Below, piece after piece: positions 26,322 to 34,970 of a stretch of 39,314 bases of DNA. Every line of letters starts with the position of its first letter. Positions within the stretch are counted from its first letter, which is position 1. Under the pieces are notes generated by a model, which saw nothing but the letters and a program-made list of their open reading frames with translations, had not been told where the DNA came from and searched no databases. The stretch is taken from positions 1 through 39,314 of the forward strand of contig JAHJSQ010000029.1 in the NCBI GenBank assembly GCA_018830325.1, read 5' to 3'. This DNA is from Gammaproteobacteria bacterium. GTDB lineage: Bacteria > Pseudomonadota > Gammaproteobacteria > Methylococcales > Methylomonadaceae. A program made the translations under genes and the position numbers.

Positions 26322-27086
26322 ATGTCTATTTCTACAAGCGATCTTGAGCAGGTTATCCGCGAAGCCGGCACCATTGCATTGAATTATTTCAAAGCATTGA
26401 AGCATATAGAAATTACTAAAAAAGCGCCCCGCGATTTCGTTACCGAAGCCGATGTCGCGGTCGAAGCGTTTTTGAAAAAGGAATTGACCGGGCGCTATCC
26501 GCAATTCGGTTTTTGGGGCGAGGAAAGCGGTAAGTCCGAAAATCAAACCAGCCGTTGGATTGTCGATCCGATCGACGGCACGCATTCGTTTTCGAAAGGA
26601 CAGTATTTTTGGTCGCTCAGCGTGGCGCTCGAAATCGAGGGGGAAATGGAATATGGCGCGGTCTATGCGCCGGCATTCGACGATTTTTATTGGGCGCAAA
26701 AAGGGCAAGGGGCATACAAGAACGGCGAGCGTATTCATGTGTCTTCGGAAACCAACCTTGCCGATTCGATGGTCAGCACCGGCTTTGCGTGTTTGCGCAG
26801 TTACTTGACAGACAATAATTTGGCGCGCTTTTGCCGCATTGCGCAAGTCACTGCCGGGCAGCGTCGACTGGGATCGGCTGCTCTGGATTTATGTTTGGTC
26901 GCGGATGGGCAGGTCGATGCTTTTTGGGAACAAGAATTGAATCTTTATGATGTTGCGGCGGGCGTATTGATCGCGAAGGAAGCCGGAGCAACCGTTACCG
27001 ACTTCAAGGGTAATCCCGGTATTTTTCCGAAACAGATATTGGTCACGAACGGCAAGGTCCTCAAGCAGATTTTACCGTTGATGTAA
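26322..27086 (+). CDS. Inositol monophosphatase family protein (histidinol-phosphatase-like)
   Basis: The 254-residue product has the Mg-dependent phosphatase motifs of the inositol monophosphatase/FBPase superfamily: DFVTEADVAVEAFL, GEESGKSE, WIVDPIDGTHSF (two metal-binding aspartates) and, near the C-terminus, ELNLYDVAAGVLIAKEAGA, where relatives usually read WDxAAG. Substrates in this family include inositol phosphates, histidinol phosphate, 3'-phosphoadenosine phosphate and others; the sequence does not settle which. Residues HSFSKGQYFWSLSVALE resemble the histidinol-phosphatase/IMPase type more than SuhB. It lies 29 bp after the alkaline phosphatase gene and is probably co-transcribed, so both may serve phosphate recovery. 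No signal peptide is seen. Confidence 0.88.
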   Translation: MSISTSDLEQVIREAGTIALNYFKALKHIEITKKAPRDFVTEADVAVEAFLKKELTGRYPQFGFWGEESGKSENQTSRWIVDPIDGTHSFSKGQYFWSLSVALEIEGEMEYGAVYAPAFDDFYWAQKGQGAYKNGERIHVSSETNLADSMVSTGFACLRSYLTDNNLARFCRIAQVTAGQRRLGSAALDLCLVADGQVDAFWEQELNLYDVAAGVLIAKEAGATVTDFKGNPGIFPKQILVTNGKVLKQILPLM

Positions 27087-27163
27087 GGTATCGGCAGTCT
27101 CCAGGGTAAGTCTGCCGAGGACGATATACCTTTCGCACTTCAAATTTCGGCGATGCTGAAAGA

Positions 27164-27331
27164 GGCACCGGAGTGATCGGTCAGTCACCTAACGCTAGGT
27201 GAGGGACTGGCATAGAGCCCACATGGACGTATTCACCCAGCACCTAAATTCCATAGTTGGGCTATGGGTTAACTATCTTAGATAATTTAGGTGCTGGGTT
27301 CACGGCGTCTTTTGACGGTCACCCCGGTGCC
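27164..27331. repeat. Composite palindromic repeat, copy 3
   Basis: Outer stem GGCACCGGAGTGA (27164-27176) pairs with TCACCCCGGTGCC (27319-27331), one mismatch. A hairpin TCACCTAACGCTAGGTGA lies inside, then CATGGACGTATTCA, an inner element, and TTCACGGCGTC. The flanking block ATACCTTTCGCACTTCAA (27126-27143) recurs before copy 9 at about 39177, so the repeat extends beyond the stem. The gap 27087-27495 otherwise contains only a possible promoter. Confidence 0.8.
27236..27298. mobile_element. 63-bp MITE-like element flanked by TTCA duplication
   Basis: Ends CCCAGCACCTAAATT and AATTTAGGTGCTGGG. TTCA occurs on both sides (27232-27235 and 27299-27302). The uninterrupted copy at 39214-39310 reads GGACGTATTCACGGCGTCC with a single TTCA, giving the empty site. 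Confidence 0.75.
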
Positions 27332-27336
27332 GAATT

Positions 27337-27367
27337 TTGATCTACGATGAGTAACGGTGGGTATAAT
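27337..27367 (+). promoter_or_regulatory. Possible promoter of the TonB receptor operon
   Basis: TTGATC (27337-27342) and TATAAT (27362-27367) are separated by 19 bp, slightly long for sigma-70. A second TATAAT at 27420 has no matching -35 box. The region lies between the repeat and the receptor start. No clear Fur box was recognised. Confidence 0.25.
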
Positions 27368-27495
27368 TAAGATTTGAGGTCGTGCATCTAAGACAATGCC
27401 TGTTTGAGAGTTCGTAAAGTATAATAACCGGCCTGCATCCTTGTGTTCCGGTATTTCGCTTGGTTGCACGGGCAATCGAGTCGAATGATGGAGCA

Positions 27496-29457
27496 ATGCT
27501 GTTGTTGATCCCGAAAATATTTGCCAGGCCTTTTTTGCTGAATCTGGCGCTGACATTTCGTGTTGTTGCCGAAGATTTTACGGCAGCGCTCGACGAAAAA
27601 ATATTGTTTGAAGACATTCCTTCGGTCTATAGCGCATCGCGTTACGAGCAGCCGGTCACGCAGGCGCCTTCGTCGGTCAGTATCGTGACTTCAGAGGATA
27701 TCAAGAAATTCGGTTATCGCAATCTAGGCGATATTGTCGGCAGCATGCGCGGCATGTATACCAGCAATGACCGTATTTATCAGCGTATCGGTATTCGCGG
27801 CTTCAACCGGAGCGGCGATTACAATACCCGTGTTTTGGTATTGATCGACGGTCATCGCAGCAACGACAATTTGGTCGATTTCAGCGCGATCGGATCCGAG
27901 TTCATGGTCGATGTCGACGATATCAGTCGCGTCGAGCTGGTTCGAGGGCCGGCATCTTCTCTCTATGGCAGCAATGCTTTTCTTGGCATACTCAATATCA
28001 TTACCAAGCGCGGTCGCGATCTTGAAGGCCCGTCCGTGACCGGCGTATTCGGCAGCCAGGAGACCTATAAGGGGAAATTCACTTACGGACAACGCTTCGA
28101 CAATGGATCGGAGCTTTATTTGTCGGGTTCTCATTTTCAAAGCGAGGGCGAGGATAATTTGTCCGTGGCCGGTCTCGGCACCGCGCGCGATATGGATAAG
28201 GACCGGTCCGAGCGCGGTTTTGCCAAATACACGTTGGGCGATTTTACCTTGAGCGGCGCCTATGTCAGTCGCAGCAAACGCCCGCCGGTACCGATTGTCG
28301 ACACGATTTTCAACGACTCCCGTAATAGGCTGGATGACGATCGCGCTTATGCCGATCTGCTCTACGAACATTATTTCGATAACGGTCTTGAAGTCATGGC
28401 GCGTACCTATTACGACTTCAATGCTTTCGACGGTTATTATGCCTTCGTGCCGGACGATTTGAGCCGCGACGTGTTTCGCGGTCAGTTATGGGGTAACGAG
28501 CTGAAATTGTCGAAAGCTTTTGGCGATCATCATGTCATTGTCGGCGGCGAATACCGTTACAATTTTCAGCAGGCGATGCGCAGTTTCGAGCGGGGCTCCG
28601 GCGAACAATTTGCCGATGTGGCTATCAAGCGCACGATTTGGGGCGTTTATATTCAAGACGATTACCGAATTTTAGATAACCTCACCTTGAATGCCGGCGT
28701 ACGTTACGACCGCTATGAAGGTATCGCCGATGCGCTGAATCCTCGGGCCGCGCTTATTTACCAACCGTTTGCCGATACGACCTTAAAGCTGTTATACGGC
28801 CAATCGTTTCGCGTGCCGAGCGCTTTCGAGGAAAATTACCGTTTCGGCAATATTTGGGTCGGTAGCTCGGATTTAGAACCCGAGACAATGCGCTCATACG
28901 AGCTTAATCTCATTCAGCGTATTCAGCGCAATTATTTGCTTACGCTCGCGCCTTATTTCAACCAGGAATTCGATATGATTCGCTTGACCGGAGGCGGAAC
29001 GGTTGGCGATCCTTATATTTATAAAAATGTTAATTCAATCGAAACCTACGGCATCGAAACCGAGCTGCAAGGGCAGTGGGAAAGCGGTTGGCGCGCGGCT
29101 TTCAGTTATGCCTACCAGCAATCGCGAGTACAGGGCGACCCCGGAAAACCCGAAAATTCCCCCGAACACCTAACTAAACTCAATATTACCGGGCCTTTAT
29201 GGCAAGACCTTGTATTTGCCGGTTTCAACTTGAGTTATACCAGTCGGCGCAACACGTTCTCGTCCGATGTGCCCGGTTATTTTCTGGCTAATATGACCGT
29301 TTTTTCCAGCAATTTGATTCCGGGGCTGGAGCTGAGCGGCAGTATTTATAATCTCTTCGATAGCCGTTATCACGACCCATCCACGACCGATTTACGCGCC
29401 GAAACCATCGAACAAAACGGACGATTGTTTTTGGTGAAATTCAATTATGAGTTTTAA
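27496..29457 (+). CDS. TonB-dependent outer-membrane receptor
   Basis: The ATG at 27496 has GGAG five bases upstream and yields 653 residues with a signal peptide (MLLLIPKIFARPFLLNLALT, cleavage probably after VVA). An upstream TTG at 27460 is less likely. The plug domain (about 45-165) shows PSSVSIVTSEDIKKFGYRNL, IGIRGFNRSGDYNTRVLVLI and RVELVRGPASSLYGSNAFLG. The rest is beta-barrel, ending in the outer-membrane insertion pattern FLVKFNYEF with terminal Phe. Such receptors import iron chelates, cobalamin or other scarce ligands; the ligand is not evident. It is followed after three bases by a periplasmic binding protein and then by an overlapping hybrid histidine kinase, so it may deliver or sense the ligand of that signalling unit. 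Confidence 0.92.
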   Translation: MLLLIPKIFARPFLLNLALTFRVVAEDFTAALDEKILFEDIPSVYSASRYEQPVTQAPSSVSIVTSEDIKKFGYRNLGDIVGSMRGMYTSNDRIYQRIGIRGFNRSGDYNTRVLVLIDGHRSNDNLVDFSAIGSEFMVDVDDISRVELVRGPASSLYGSNAFLGILNIITKRGRDLEGPSVTGVFGSQETYKGKFTYGQRFDNGSELYLSGSHFQSEGEDNLSVAGLGTARDMDKDRSERGFAKYTLGDFTLSGAYVSRSKRPPVPIVDTIFNDSRNRLDDDRAYADLLYEHYFDNGLEVMARTYYDFNAFDGYYAFVPDDLSRDVFRGQLWGNELKLSKAFGDHHVIVGGEYRYNFQQAMRSFERGSGEQFADVAIKRTIWGVYIQDDYRILDNLTLNAGVRYDRYEGIADALNPRAALIYQPFADTTLKLLYGQSFRVPSAFEENYRFGNIWVGSSDLEPETMRSYELNLIQRIQRNYLLTLAPYFNQEFDMIRLTGGGTVGDPYIYKNVNSIETYGIETELQGQWESGWRAAFSYAYQQSRVQGDPGKPENSPEHLTKLNITGPLWQDLVFAGFNLSYTSRRNTFSSDVPGYFLANMTVFSSNLIPGLELSGSIYNLFDSRYHDPSTTDLRAETIEQNGRLFLVKFNYEF

Positions 29458-29460
29458 CCG

Positions 29461-30390
29461 ATGAGACGACTGATCGTTATCGGTTGCTGGTTATTAAGCC
29501 TGCTGATTTGCATGCCGCAGTGTCTCGCCGATACGCAGAGTATTACGATTACTGCGATTTTGAGCCGGGATGCGGAACCTTATCAGGAGGTTCTAGAGGG
29601 CGTTCGGCAAGCTTTTTTGGTCAGCGGGTTCCGTATTGAGCTCGATGTGCATGTTTATAAAGGCACCAACGATAAAGTCGCTATTAAAGCAGCCGTATCG
29701 GCTCGCGGGTCCAGAGCCGTTTTATCGCTAGGTAGTCAGGCGACCGGATTTGCCGTATCGGAGTTTAGCGAGCTGCCCTTATGCGCGGGGCTGATCGTTG
29801 ACGAAAAAGCTTTGGGCGATAGTGAGAACGCCACTGGTCTAGTGCTGAAGTTTCCGTTGGAGATCGAACTGCAATGGCTCAAGATGTTTATCGGTTCCGA
29901 TAAGGCGATTGCCGTGCTGTATCATGAAGAAAAAAGCGGCGGCGAGTTGCGTAGGGCTCAGCAACTTGCCGAGCAAATGGGGCTCAAGCTTCATGCGCAA
30001 GCCGTTAATAGCCACTCGGATTTACCGGCCGTATTGAAACGTTTGCCGCAGAATACCGGGGCGTTATGGAGTTTCGCCGAATCCGGTATTTTAAATGCTC
30101 AAACCGCCAAGCATGTGTTGCTCTATTCGTTTCGTAACCGAATTCCATTAGTCGGCCTGTCGAATCAGTGGACTAAGGCCGGGGCGCTTTATTCGCTCGA
30201 TCGGGACTATTTCGACATCGGTGTTCAGTGCGGCGAAAAAATCGTGAAAATTTTAAACGGTATTCCCCTCGAAAAAATTCCGGTAGAGTCGCCGCGGAAG
30301 GTGTTTTACTCGGTCAATGTGAAAACGCTACGCCATATGAAGTTGGAACTGCCGGAAAGTTTGATTCAAGATGCCCATGAAGTTTTTTAA
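29461..30390 (+). CDS. Periplasmic ABC-type substrate-binding protein
   Basis: The 309-residue product has a signal peptide ([18 protein letters not shown], cleavage after CLA) and resembles the ABC_sub_bind family (PF04392-like): [60 protein letters not shown] and a C-terminal [18 protein letters not shown]. No ABC permease or ATPase gene is adjacent, so import is not its evident role. It begins three bases after the TonB receptor stop and overlaps the start of the hybrid kinase. The simplest inference is a periplasmic ligand-binding partner that presents a signal to the kinase. The ligand is unknown. Confidence 0.85.
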   Translation: MRRLIVIGCWLLSLLICMPQCLADTQSITITAILSRDAEPYQEVLEGVRQAFLVSGFRIELDVHVYKGTNDKVAIKAAVSARGSRAVLSLGSQATGFAVSEFSELPLCAGLIVDEKALGDSENATGLVLKFPLEIELQWLKMFIGSDKAIAVLYHEEKSGGELRRAQQLAEQMGLKLHAQAVNSHSDLPAVLKRLPQNTGALWSFAESGILNAQTAKHVLLYSFRNRIPLVGLSNQWTKAGALYSLDRDYFDIGVQCGEKIVKILNGIPLEKIPVESPRKVFYSVNVKTLRHMKLELPESLIQDAHEVF

Positions 30391-33184
30391 CGTAAAGTCG
30401 CAAAGAAGCTTGACTCAAGAGTTCAATGCGTTCGTGATTTTACTGATTCTCAGTACGTCACTGATTATTACGGGCGTCAATGCCTATCAGTCTATTGCCG
30501 ATAATTACAGCCGTCTGCTGACCCATGCCCGGGTTTTGGTGGAAATGATTGCGATTAACAGCGAATATGCGCTCTATACCCGTAATGTTCGCGAATTGCA
30601 TGAGGTTGCACGCAAGCTGGATCAAATTGGCGAGATCGCTTATATCCGCTTTTACGATGCCGATAATCAGCTAATGTATCGGCACAGCAATATCTCCGGC
30701 AATTATGAGTCTACGTACCCAATTGAGCAAGCGCGGCCGCGATTGTTGACGCTATTGATGCATAGAAGCCGTTATGCAAGCTTGGCATTCGGCAAAGAGA
30801 TTTATGGCTATAGCCAGGCGCCCGACGATTCCATGTTGCTGGAATTGAACGGTAGCTCTCAAACACCCGAATATATCGGGCGCATTGAATACGGTCTGTT
30901 ATTGGGGGCTTTTTTTCGGACGGCAGGAAACGCGATCGTTAATGCGCTATTGGTGAGCTTTGCGATTTCGATAGTCGGGATTTTGTTGACGATCAGGATG
31001 ACACGGAAAATTACATTGCCCGCACGGCGTTTGGCCGATGCGGCGATCGATATTTCCAACGGGCACTTCGATCAGCAGCTAAAAATCAAGGGCGGCAGGG
31101 AAATTAATGAGTTGACCGAAGCGTTCAATAAGATGCTCAGAAGATTGAGCATTTATCGTTCTCGCATCGTGGCTCAGCGTGAAGATTTGCGTGAAAAAGT
31201 TCGGCAGCGCACGAAAGCGCTGGAGGTCGCTACCGATAAAGCCGTCATGCTGGCTGAAGAAGCGCAAGCCGCGAATCAGGCTAAATCGCAATTTTTGGCT
31301 AACATGAGCCATGAAATCAGGACACCGATGAATGCGATCATCGGCTTTAGCGAATTATTGCTGAAAGAGGGTTTGAATAAACAAGAACGGCATTATGTGC
31401 AATTGATCGCTAATTCATCGCAGTCGTTATTATCATTAATCAACGATATTTTGGATTTTTCGAAGATCGAAGCCGGTAAGTTTGATTTACATTCGGACAA
31501 TTTCGATCTTTATGTCACGTTGAATCAAATTGCCGATTTATTTTCGGCGCAAGCGGCGGCTAAAAATGTCGATTTGTGTTTCGACGTGATGCCGGGATTA
31601 CCGACTTGGGTATGCGGGGACCAGGCTCATTTGCATCAAATTTTGGTAAATTTAGTCGGAAACGCGCTTAAATTCACGCATCAAGGCGAAGTGATTGTTA
31701 GGGTGCGGCTGTTGGATGAAAATGCTTTGTCGGTTCGCTATCGCATCGAAATTCAAGATACCGGCATCGGCATCGAGCCGGACAATCTCACATTCATTTT
31801 CGAGCCCTTTACTCAGGCCGATGAATCTTCGAGCCGCTTATACGGAGGCTCCGGGCTTGGTTTGAGTATTACCCGCCAATTGGTTGAGTTAATGGGCGGT
31901 GCTATCGACTGCAGCAGCGAACCGGGCGTAGGATCTCGATTTGCCGTGGAGCTGGCGCTGGAAAGGCCGGCACCGACGCACAGTGAGCCTGGAATGTCTT
32001 TACAAGGTTGTAAGGTCTTAATTGCGGCTCAGCCGGGCACGAAGGTTAATATTATGACGAGGCAGATACAAGGCTGGTCGGGAGTCGTGTTAACTTCGGC
32101 AGCAACTCATGAAGCATTAGCGACGCTGCGCGAGGCTTTCGATAACGCCGAGGCGTTCGATACGATTGTGATTGACGATCGCTTGTCGGGGCTTAGCGGC
32201 TTCTTGACGGAGATCGTCAAGGCGCCAGAATTAACCGGGTTACGGACAGTATTGTGGGGCAATGCGGAATTATCCGAACAGGCCGAGGCTTATTTGAATC
32301 AACCCTATCAGCTAGTCGACTTGCAAAAATTTATCAAGCCTACCGATCTTGCCACGGATAATTCTTCCGGGCTAGGAGAGAGTTCTTCTCGATGTGATTT
32401 AGTTAAACTTCCGGAAGCGGCTATTTTAGTGGTTGAAGATAACCTAGTTAATCAAGAGCTCGCTAAGGCCATTCTTGTCGGCCTCGAATGCCACACGACT
32501 CTTTGCGCCGATGGTGCCGAAGCCGTCGAGCAGTTTGCCGAGCATGATTTCGATTTGATCTTGATGGATTGCCAGATGCCTATCATGGATGGTTATATGG
32601 CCACCGAAAAAATTCGTACGCTCGAATGCGAGTGGCAGCGGATTAAAACGCCCATCATTGCGTTGACGGCGGCAACGATTTCCGGTGATCGGGAACGTTG
32701 CGCGACAGTTGGCATGGACGATTTTTTGAGCAAACCTTTTATCGTCGAAGACTTAATCGATAAGCTGAAGTATTGGTTGCCACATAAAATTCAAAGCGTT
32801 TCAATAAAATCAAATGAAAGTTCCGATCATTCGGTGTTGGATATGGATGCGCTCGCTAAAATTCGAAACTTAGATCCCAGCGGTTCGATCGCTACTTTAA
32901 CGAAAATCATAACGATTTATTTAGAGACATCGCCGGAACAAATTCGAACAATCAAGTTGGCTTATTCACAAGAGAATAGGGATGTCGTGAGAAAAACCGC
33001 GCATAGCCTAAAGTCGTCTAGCGCCAATCTCGGCGCTGAAACCTTATCCGCAGTCTGTAAACGTTTAGAGACTCAGGCGATCGATGCACAGTGGCAAGAT
33101 CTATCGGATTTAATAACAACTATTGAAAATGAGTTCGACTGCGTCGCCGATGCCTTGCGCACCCAACTCGATTCTTTATTGTGA
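30371..33184 (+). CDS. Hybrid sensor histidine kinase with receiver and HPt domains
   Basis: The 937-residue protein starts inside the preceding gene (20-base overlap; GGAAAG 11 bases upstream; ATG 30377 is an alternative). A first membrane helix ([20 protein letters not shown]) and a second near residue 185-210 bound a periplasmic region of about 140 residues. A HAMP segment and a coiled coil follow. The kinase core has H314 in [20 protein letters not shown], then [19 protein letters not shown] and GSGLGLSI. A receiver-like segment (about 545-655) lacks the usual acidic pair. A canonical receiver follows with D733 in [13 protein letters not shown] and KPF, then an HPt domain with H878 in [15 protein letters not shown]. 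The architecture is BarA/EvgS-like. Its output regulator is not encoded next to it. Confidence 0.93.
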   Translation: MPMKFFNVKSQRSLTQEFNAFVILLILSTSLIITGVNAYQSIADNYSRLLTHARVLVEMIAINSEYALYTRNVRELHEVARKLDQIGEIAYIRFYDADNQLMYRHSNISGNYESTYPIEQARPRLLTLLMHRSRYASLAFGKEIYGYSQAPDDSMLLELNGSSQTPEYIGRIEYGLLLGAFFRTAGNAIVNALLVSFAISIVGILLTIRMTRKITLPARRLADAAIDISNGHFDQQLKIKGGREINELTEAFNKMLRRLSIYRSRIVAQREDLREKVRQRTKALEVATDKAVMLAEEAQAANQAKSQFLANMSHEIRTPMNAIIGFSELLLKEGLNKQERHYVQLIANSSQSLLSLINDILDFSKIEAGKFDLHSDNFDLYVTLNQIADLFSAQAAAKNVDLCFDVMPGLPTWVCGDQAHLHQILVNLVGNALKFTHQGEVIVRVRLLDENALSVRYRIEIQDTGIGIEPDNLTFIFEPFTQADESSSRLYGGSGLGLSITRQLVELMGGAIDCSSEPGVGSRFAVELALERPAPTHSEPGMSLQGCKVLIAAQPGTKVNIMTRQIQGWSGVVLTSAATHEALATLREAFDNAEAFDTIVIDDRLSGLSGFLTEIVKAPELTGLRTVLWGNAELSEQAEAYLNQPYQLVDLQKFIKPTDLATDNSSGLGESSSRCDLVKLPEAAILVVEDNLVNQELAKAILVGLECHTTLCADGAEAVEQFAEHDFDLILMDCQMPIMDGYMATEKIRTLECEWQRIKTPIIALTAATISGDRERCATVGMDDFLSKPFIVEDLIDKLKYWLPHKIQSVSIKSNESSDHSVLDMDALAKIRNLDPSGSIATLTKIITIYLETSPEQIRTIKLAYSQENRDVVRKTAHSLKSSSANLGAETLSAVCKRLETQAIDAQWQDLSDLITTIENEFDCVADALRTQLDSLL

Positions 33185-33212
33185 ACATGACTATGACGTC
33201 AACAGACCGAGA

Positions 33213-33297
33213 GGGGCTTGACGGCAGATTCCTGCTGCCGACATCCTCGCCAAGCACGCTCCACACCCTTGTTTATTATCAAATTGGGAATTGCTGG
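33213..33297. repeat. Composite repeat, truncated copy 4
   Basis: Only one side of the composite repeat is present: GGGGCTTGACGGCAG, a CGGCAG...CTGCCG hairpin, CCGACATCCTCGCCAAGC, then CTCCACACCC and TTGGGAATTGCTG, matching the right end of copy 7. The left partner arm is missing. It lies between the converging hybrid kinase and SirB2-like genes. Confidence 0.65.
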
Positions 33298-33317
33298 GAT
33301 ATTGCTCCGGGTTAGAG

Positions 33318-33680
33318 TTATAGAAAGAAAAAGGCTTGTTTGTTGACGGCCACGAGCGCAATGTAAATAAAGCACAGTAAGGCGCCCGCAAATGCCAGCC
33401 AGCGTTGATTTCCTTGACTGCGCATCGCCACGACACCTAGGCCGATATAACCCAGTAATGCCACGATTTTGGCAATGATCCAGCCGAAATCGGTCGAAAG
33501 CCAGCCGCCGATAAAAACCAATGAAATGCCGCTGATTAGCAGCACCGTGTCGATGACATGCGGGGCTATTTTTAACCATTTTTGCGATAGTAATGCAGAA
33601 TGGGTTTCCGATAAGAATATGCGCCCGGTAAAGCTGATGATGGACAGCGCGACAAAAAGCATGTGGATATGTTTGATCAT
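33318..33680 (-). CDS. SirB2-family integral membrane protein
   Basis: The 120-residue product has four hydrophobic segments (MIKHIHMLFVALSIISFTGR; VIDTVLLISGISLVFIGGWL; WIIAKIVALLGYIGLGVVAM; WLAFAGALLCFIYIALVAVN) and the family-typical MKHIH-type N-terminus and HVIDTVLLISG block. SirB2-family proteins are small inner-membrane proteins of unclear function named from a Salmonella invasion-gene locus; many occur in non-pathogens. It is the only gene in its orientation between the hybrid kinase and the lexA operon. Downstream of it on minus lies the truncated composite repeat. A 342-bp gap (33681-34022) separates it from the lexA-coupled small gene; that gap holds one strong palindrome and nothing else recognisable. 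Confidence 0.85.
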   Translation of the reverse strand: MIKHIHMLFVALSIISFTGRIFLSETHSALLSQKWLKIAPHVIDTVLLISGISLVFIGGWLSTDFGWIIAKIVALLGYIGLGVVAMRSQGNQRWLAFAGALLCFIYIALVAVNKQAFFFL

Positions 33681-33947
33681 AGTGAATTTAATCGTTTAGA
33701 AAAGGTGAAGGCCAAATTGGATGAATATTCTGCATATTACTTGAAATCAGAGCATTGTTCACGGAAAGCATGGTAGGCACGAAACTAATGAGTCTATAGA
33801 TGTGCGGTGTGACTCGCCCTCATTCATTGATCAACAACCAATGTGTTACTTCGTCCAATAATTGTGTTTTTTAGCTCTTTTAGTGGGTCCAATGCTTACT
33901 CTAGGGTTAGCAATTGTTTTTTGGCACCGGTTTAGCCGTTTATAACC

Positions 33948-33983
33948 GCGCGTTAATTTATAGCATGCTATGCATTAACGCGC
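33948..33983. repeat. 36-bp near-perfect palindrome downstream of the lexA unit
   Basis: Arms GCGCGTTAAT (33948-33957) and ATTAACGCGC (33974-33983) are perfect; the centre ATAGCATGCTAT (33960-33971) is itself a palindrome. Only the TT/GC pair between them is mismatched. It starts 40 bases after the stop of the small lexA-coupled gene on minus. It could end that transcript, but no T-run follows; it could also be a protein-binding site. Confidence 0.6.
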
Positions 33984-34022
33984 TACTTTCATGCTGAGCT
34001 CGCACGAAGTATAGAGTCATGT

Positions 34023-34178
34023 TTACCAATTCAAGCCAAGCAGCAAAAATAATACGATAATGGCCGGTGCGGCGAAATTCTGTAGTCGGCCTCCGCTCCA
34101 GGGGAAAGTTTCGTTTTCGCCCATCAGATCTTTGATACGGTCATGGACTTGATCCTGCATATGATAACGTGGGGTCAT
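34023..34178 (-). CDS. 51-residue membrane protein coupled to lexA
   Basis: A small open frame of 52 codons runs from ATG 34178 to TAA 34023. Its ATG overlaps the lexA stop in an ATGA arrangement, and GGAGAAAAATC stands directly before it inside the lexA end, a good ribosome binding site. The product begins MTPRYHMQDQVHDRIKDLMG, a hydrophilic helix-like part, continues with ENETFPWSGGRLQN, and ends in a single hydrophobic segment FAAPAIIVLFLLLGLNW. It has no signal-peptide cleavage site, so a C-terminally anchored inner-membrane protein is likely. Gene position makes co-expression with LexA, and hence DNA-damage control, probable. Small SOS-controlled membrane proteins elsewhere (SidA, TisB) inhibit division or depolarise membranes; I see no sequence match to them. 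Function is unknown. Confidence 0.7.
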   Translation of the reverse strand: MTPRYHMQDQVHDRIKDLMGENETFPWSGGRLQNFAAPAIIVLFLLLGLNW

Positions 34179-34846
34179 GATTTTTCTCCGGTTAGGTGGT
34201 GGGATGGGTTTTTGTGTCGATAACTGCGCATTTGCCCGATCAATACACCTTGAATTTCAACTTGATGAGGTTTATAACGCATTGGTTTTAAATCTGAATT
34301 CGCCGGAACTAGTACTGTTTCATGCGGGTACTGTTCGATGATTTTGAGCGTGGCTTCCAACTTGTCGATCAATGCTACGACGATTTCGCCGTTAAGGGCG
34401 TGGCTGCGTTGTTCGATGACGACCCAGTCGCCGTCGAAAATACCCACGTCGATCATCGATTCGCCTTTGACCTGTAGGATGTAGCAAGGCTTTTCGGATT
34501 TGAGTTGGTCGGGGACGTGCATGTAATTGATATTTTCAATGGCTTCGATCGGTTTGCCGGCGGCGATTGCACCGACCAACGGTAACGTATTGCGTTGATC
34601 GTTAGCCGAAGGTTCTTTCAGCGCCAAGGCGTAGGCTGTTAAGCGGATGCCGCGTTGTTTTCGATTAGGTGCTTCAATTAGGCCGGCTTTAATGAGTCCT
34701 TGAATATGTTTGTGTAGCGAGCCTCTCGATTTTAGTCCGATAGCGGCGCATAATTCGTCGAGCGTAGGTGGATGTGCAAAGTCTTGTTGATCGAGTAAAA
34801 AATCAAACACTTCTTGTTGTTTGCGGGTTAAATTTAAAAGCTGCAT
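34175..34846 (-). CDS. lexA: LexA-type SOS repressor
   Basis: From the ATG at 34846 the product is 223 residues (E. coli 202), beginning MQLLNLTRKQQEVFDFLLDQ. Frames extending to 35002 add an unlikely hydrophobic N-terminus and are rejected. The winged-helix domain (about 1-70) has LDELCAAIGLKSRGSLHKHI as its helix-turn-helix; the recognition segment SRGSLHKHI differs from the E. coli SPNAAEEHL. The peptidase domain has the self-cleavage site A96-G97 in GAIAAGKPIE, nucleophile S130 in KGESMIDVGIFDGDW and base K168 in EATLKII. It should cleave itself upon RecA activation. A 51-residue membrane protein overlaps its stop. An inverted TGTTCTnTAT repeat lies immediately upstream and is the best candidate operator. 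Confidence 0.93.
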   Translation of the reverse strand: MQLLNLTRKQQEVFDFLLDQQDFAHPPTLDELCAAIGLKSRGSLHKHIQGLIKAGLIEAPNRKQRGIRLTAYALALKEPSANDQRNTLPLVGAIAAGKPIEAIENINYMHVPDQLKSEKPCYILQVKGESMIDVGIFDGDWVVIEQRSHALNGEIVVALIDKLEATLKIIEQYPHETVLVPANSDLKPMRYKPHQVEIQGVLIGQMRSYRHKNPSHHLTGEKS

Positions 34847-34850
34847 AATC

Positions 34851-34890
34851 TGTTCTCTATTTGTTTTGTAAAAATAGTACATAAAGAACA
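34851..34890 (-). promoter_or_regulatory. Inverted TGTTCTYTAT repeat upstream of lexA, candidate operator
   Basis: TGTTCTCTATTTG (34851-34863) faces CATAAAGAACA (34880-34890), whose complement is TGTTCTTTATG. Nine of eleven positions match, with centres about one promoter width apart. The E. coli box CTGT-N8-ACAG is absent: CTGT at 34850 has no ACAG partner. The position, 4-44 bases before the ATG, suits autorepression. Confidence 0.4.
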
Positions 34891-34970
34891 AAAAGAAAAC
34901 AAGATTTATTTTTGTTATCCCGATCGAGCACCACATTTCGACAGTAGTGTATGGAGACGCAGTGTGTTGG

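Noticed and set aside
27092-27118. TCGGCAG/CTGCCGA hairpin as terminator of the phosphatase operon
   Set aside because: Only 7-bp arms with a long loop and no T-run; more likely an edge of the repeat DNA.
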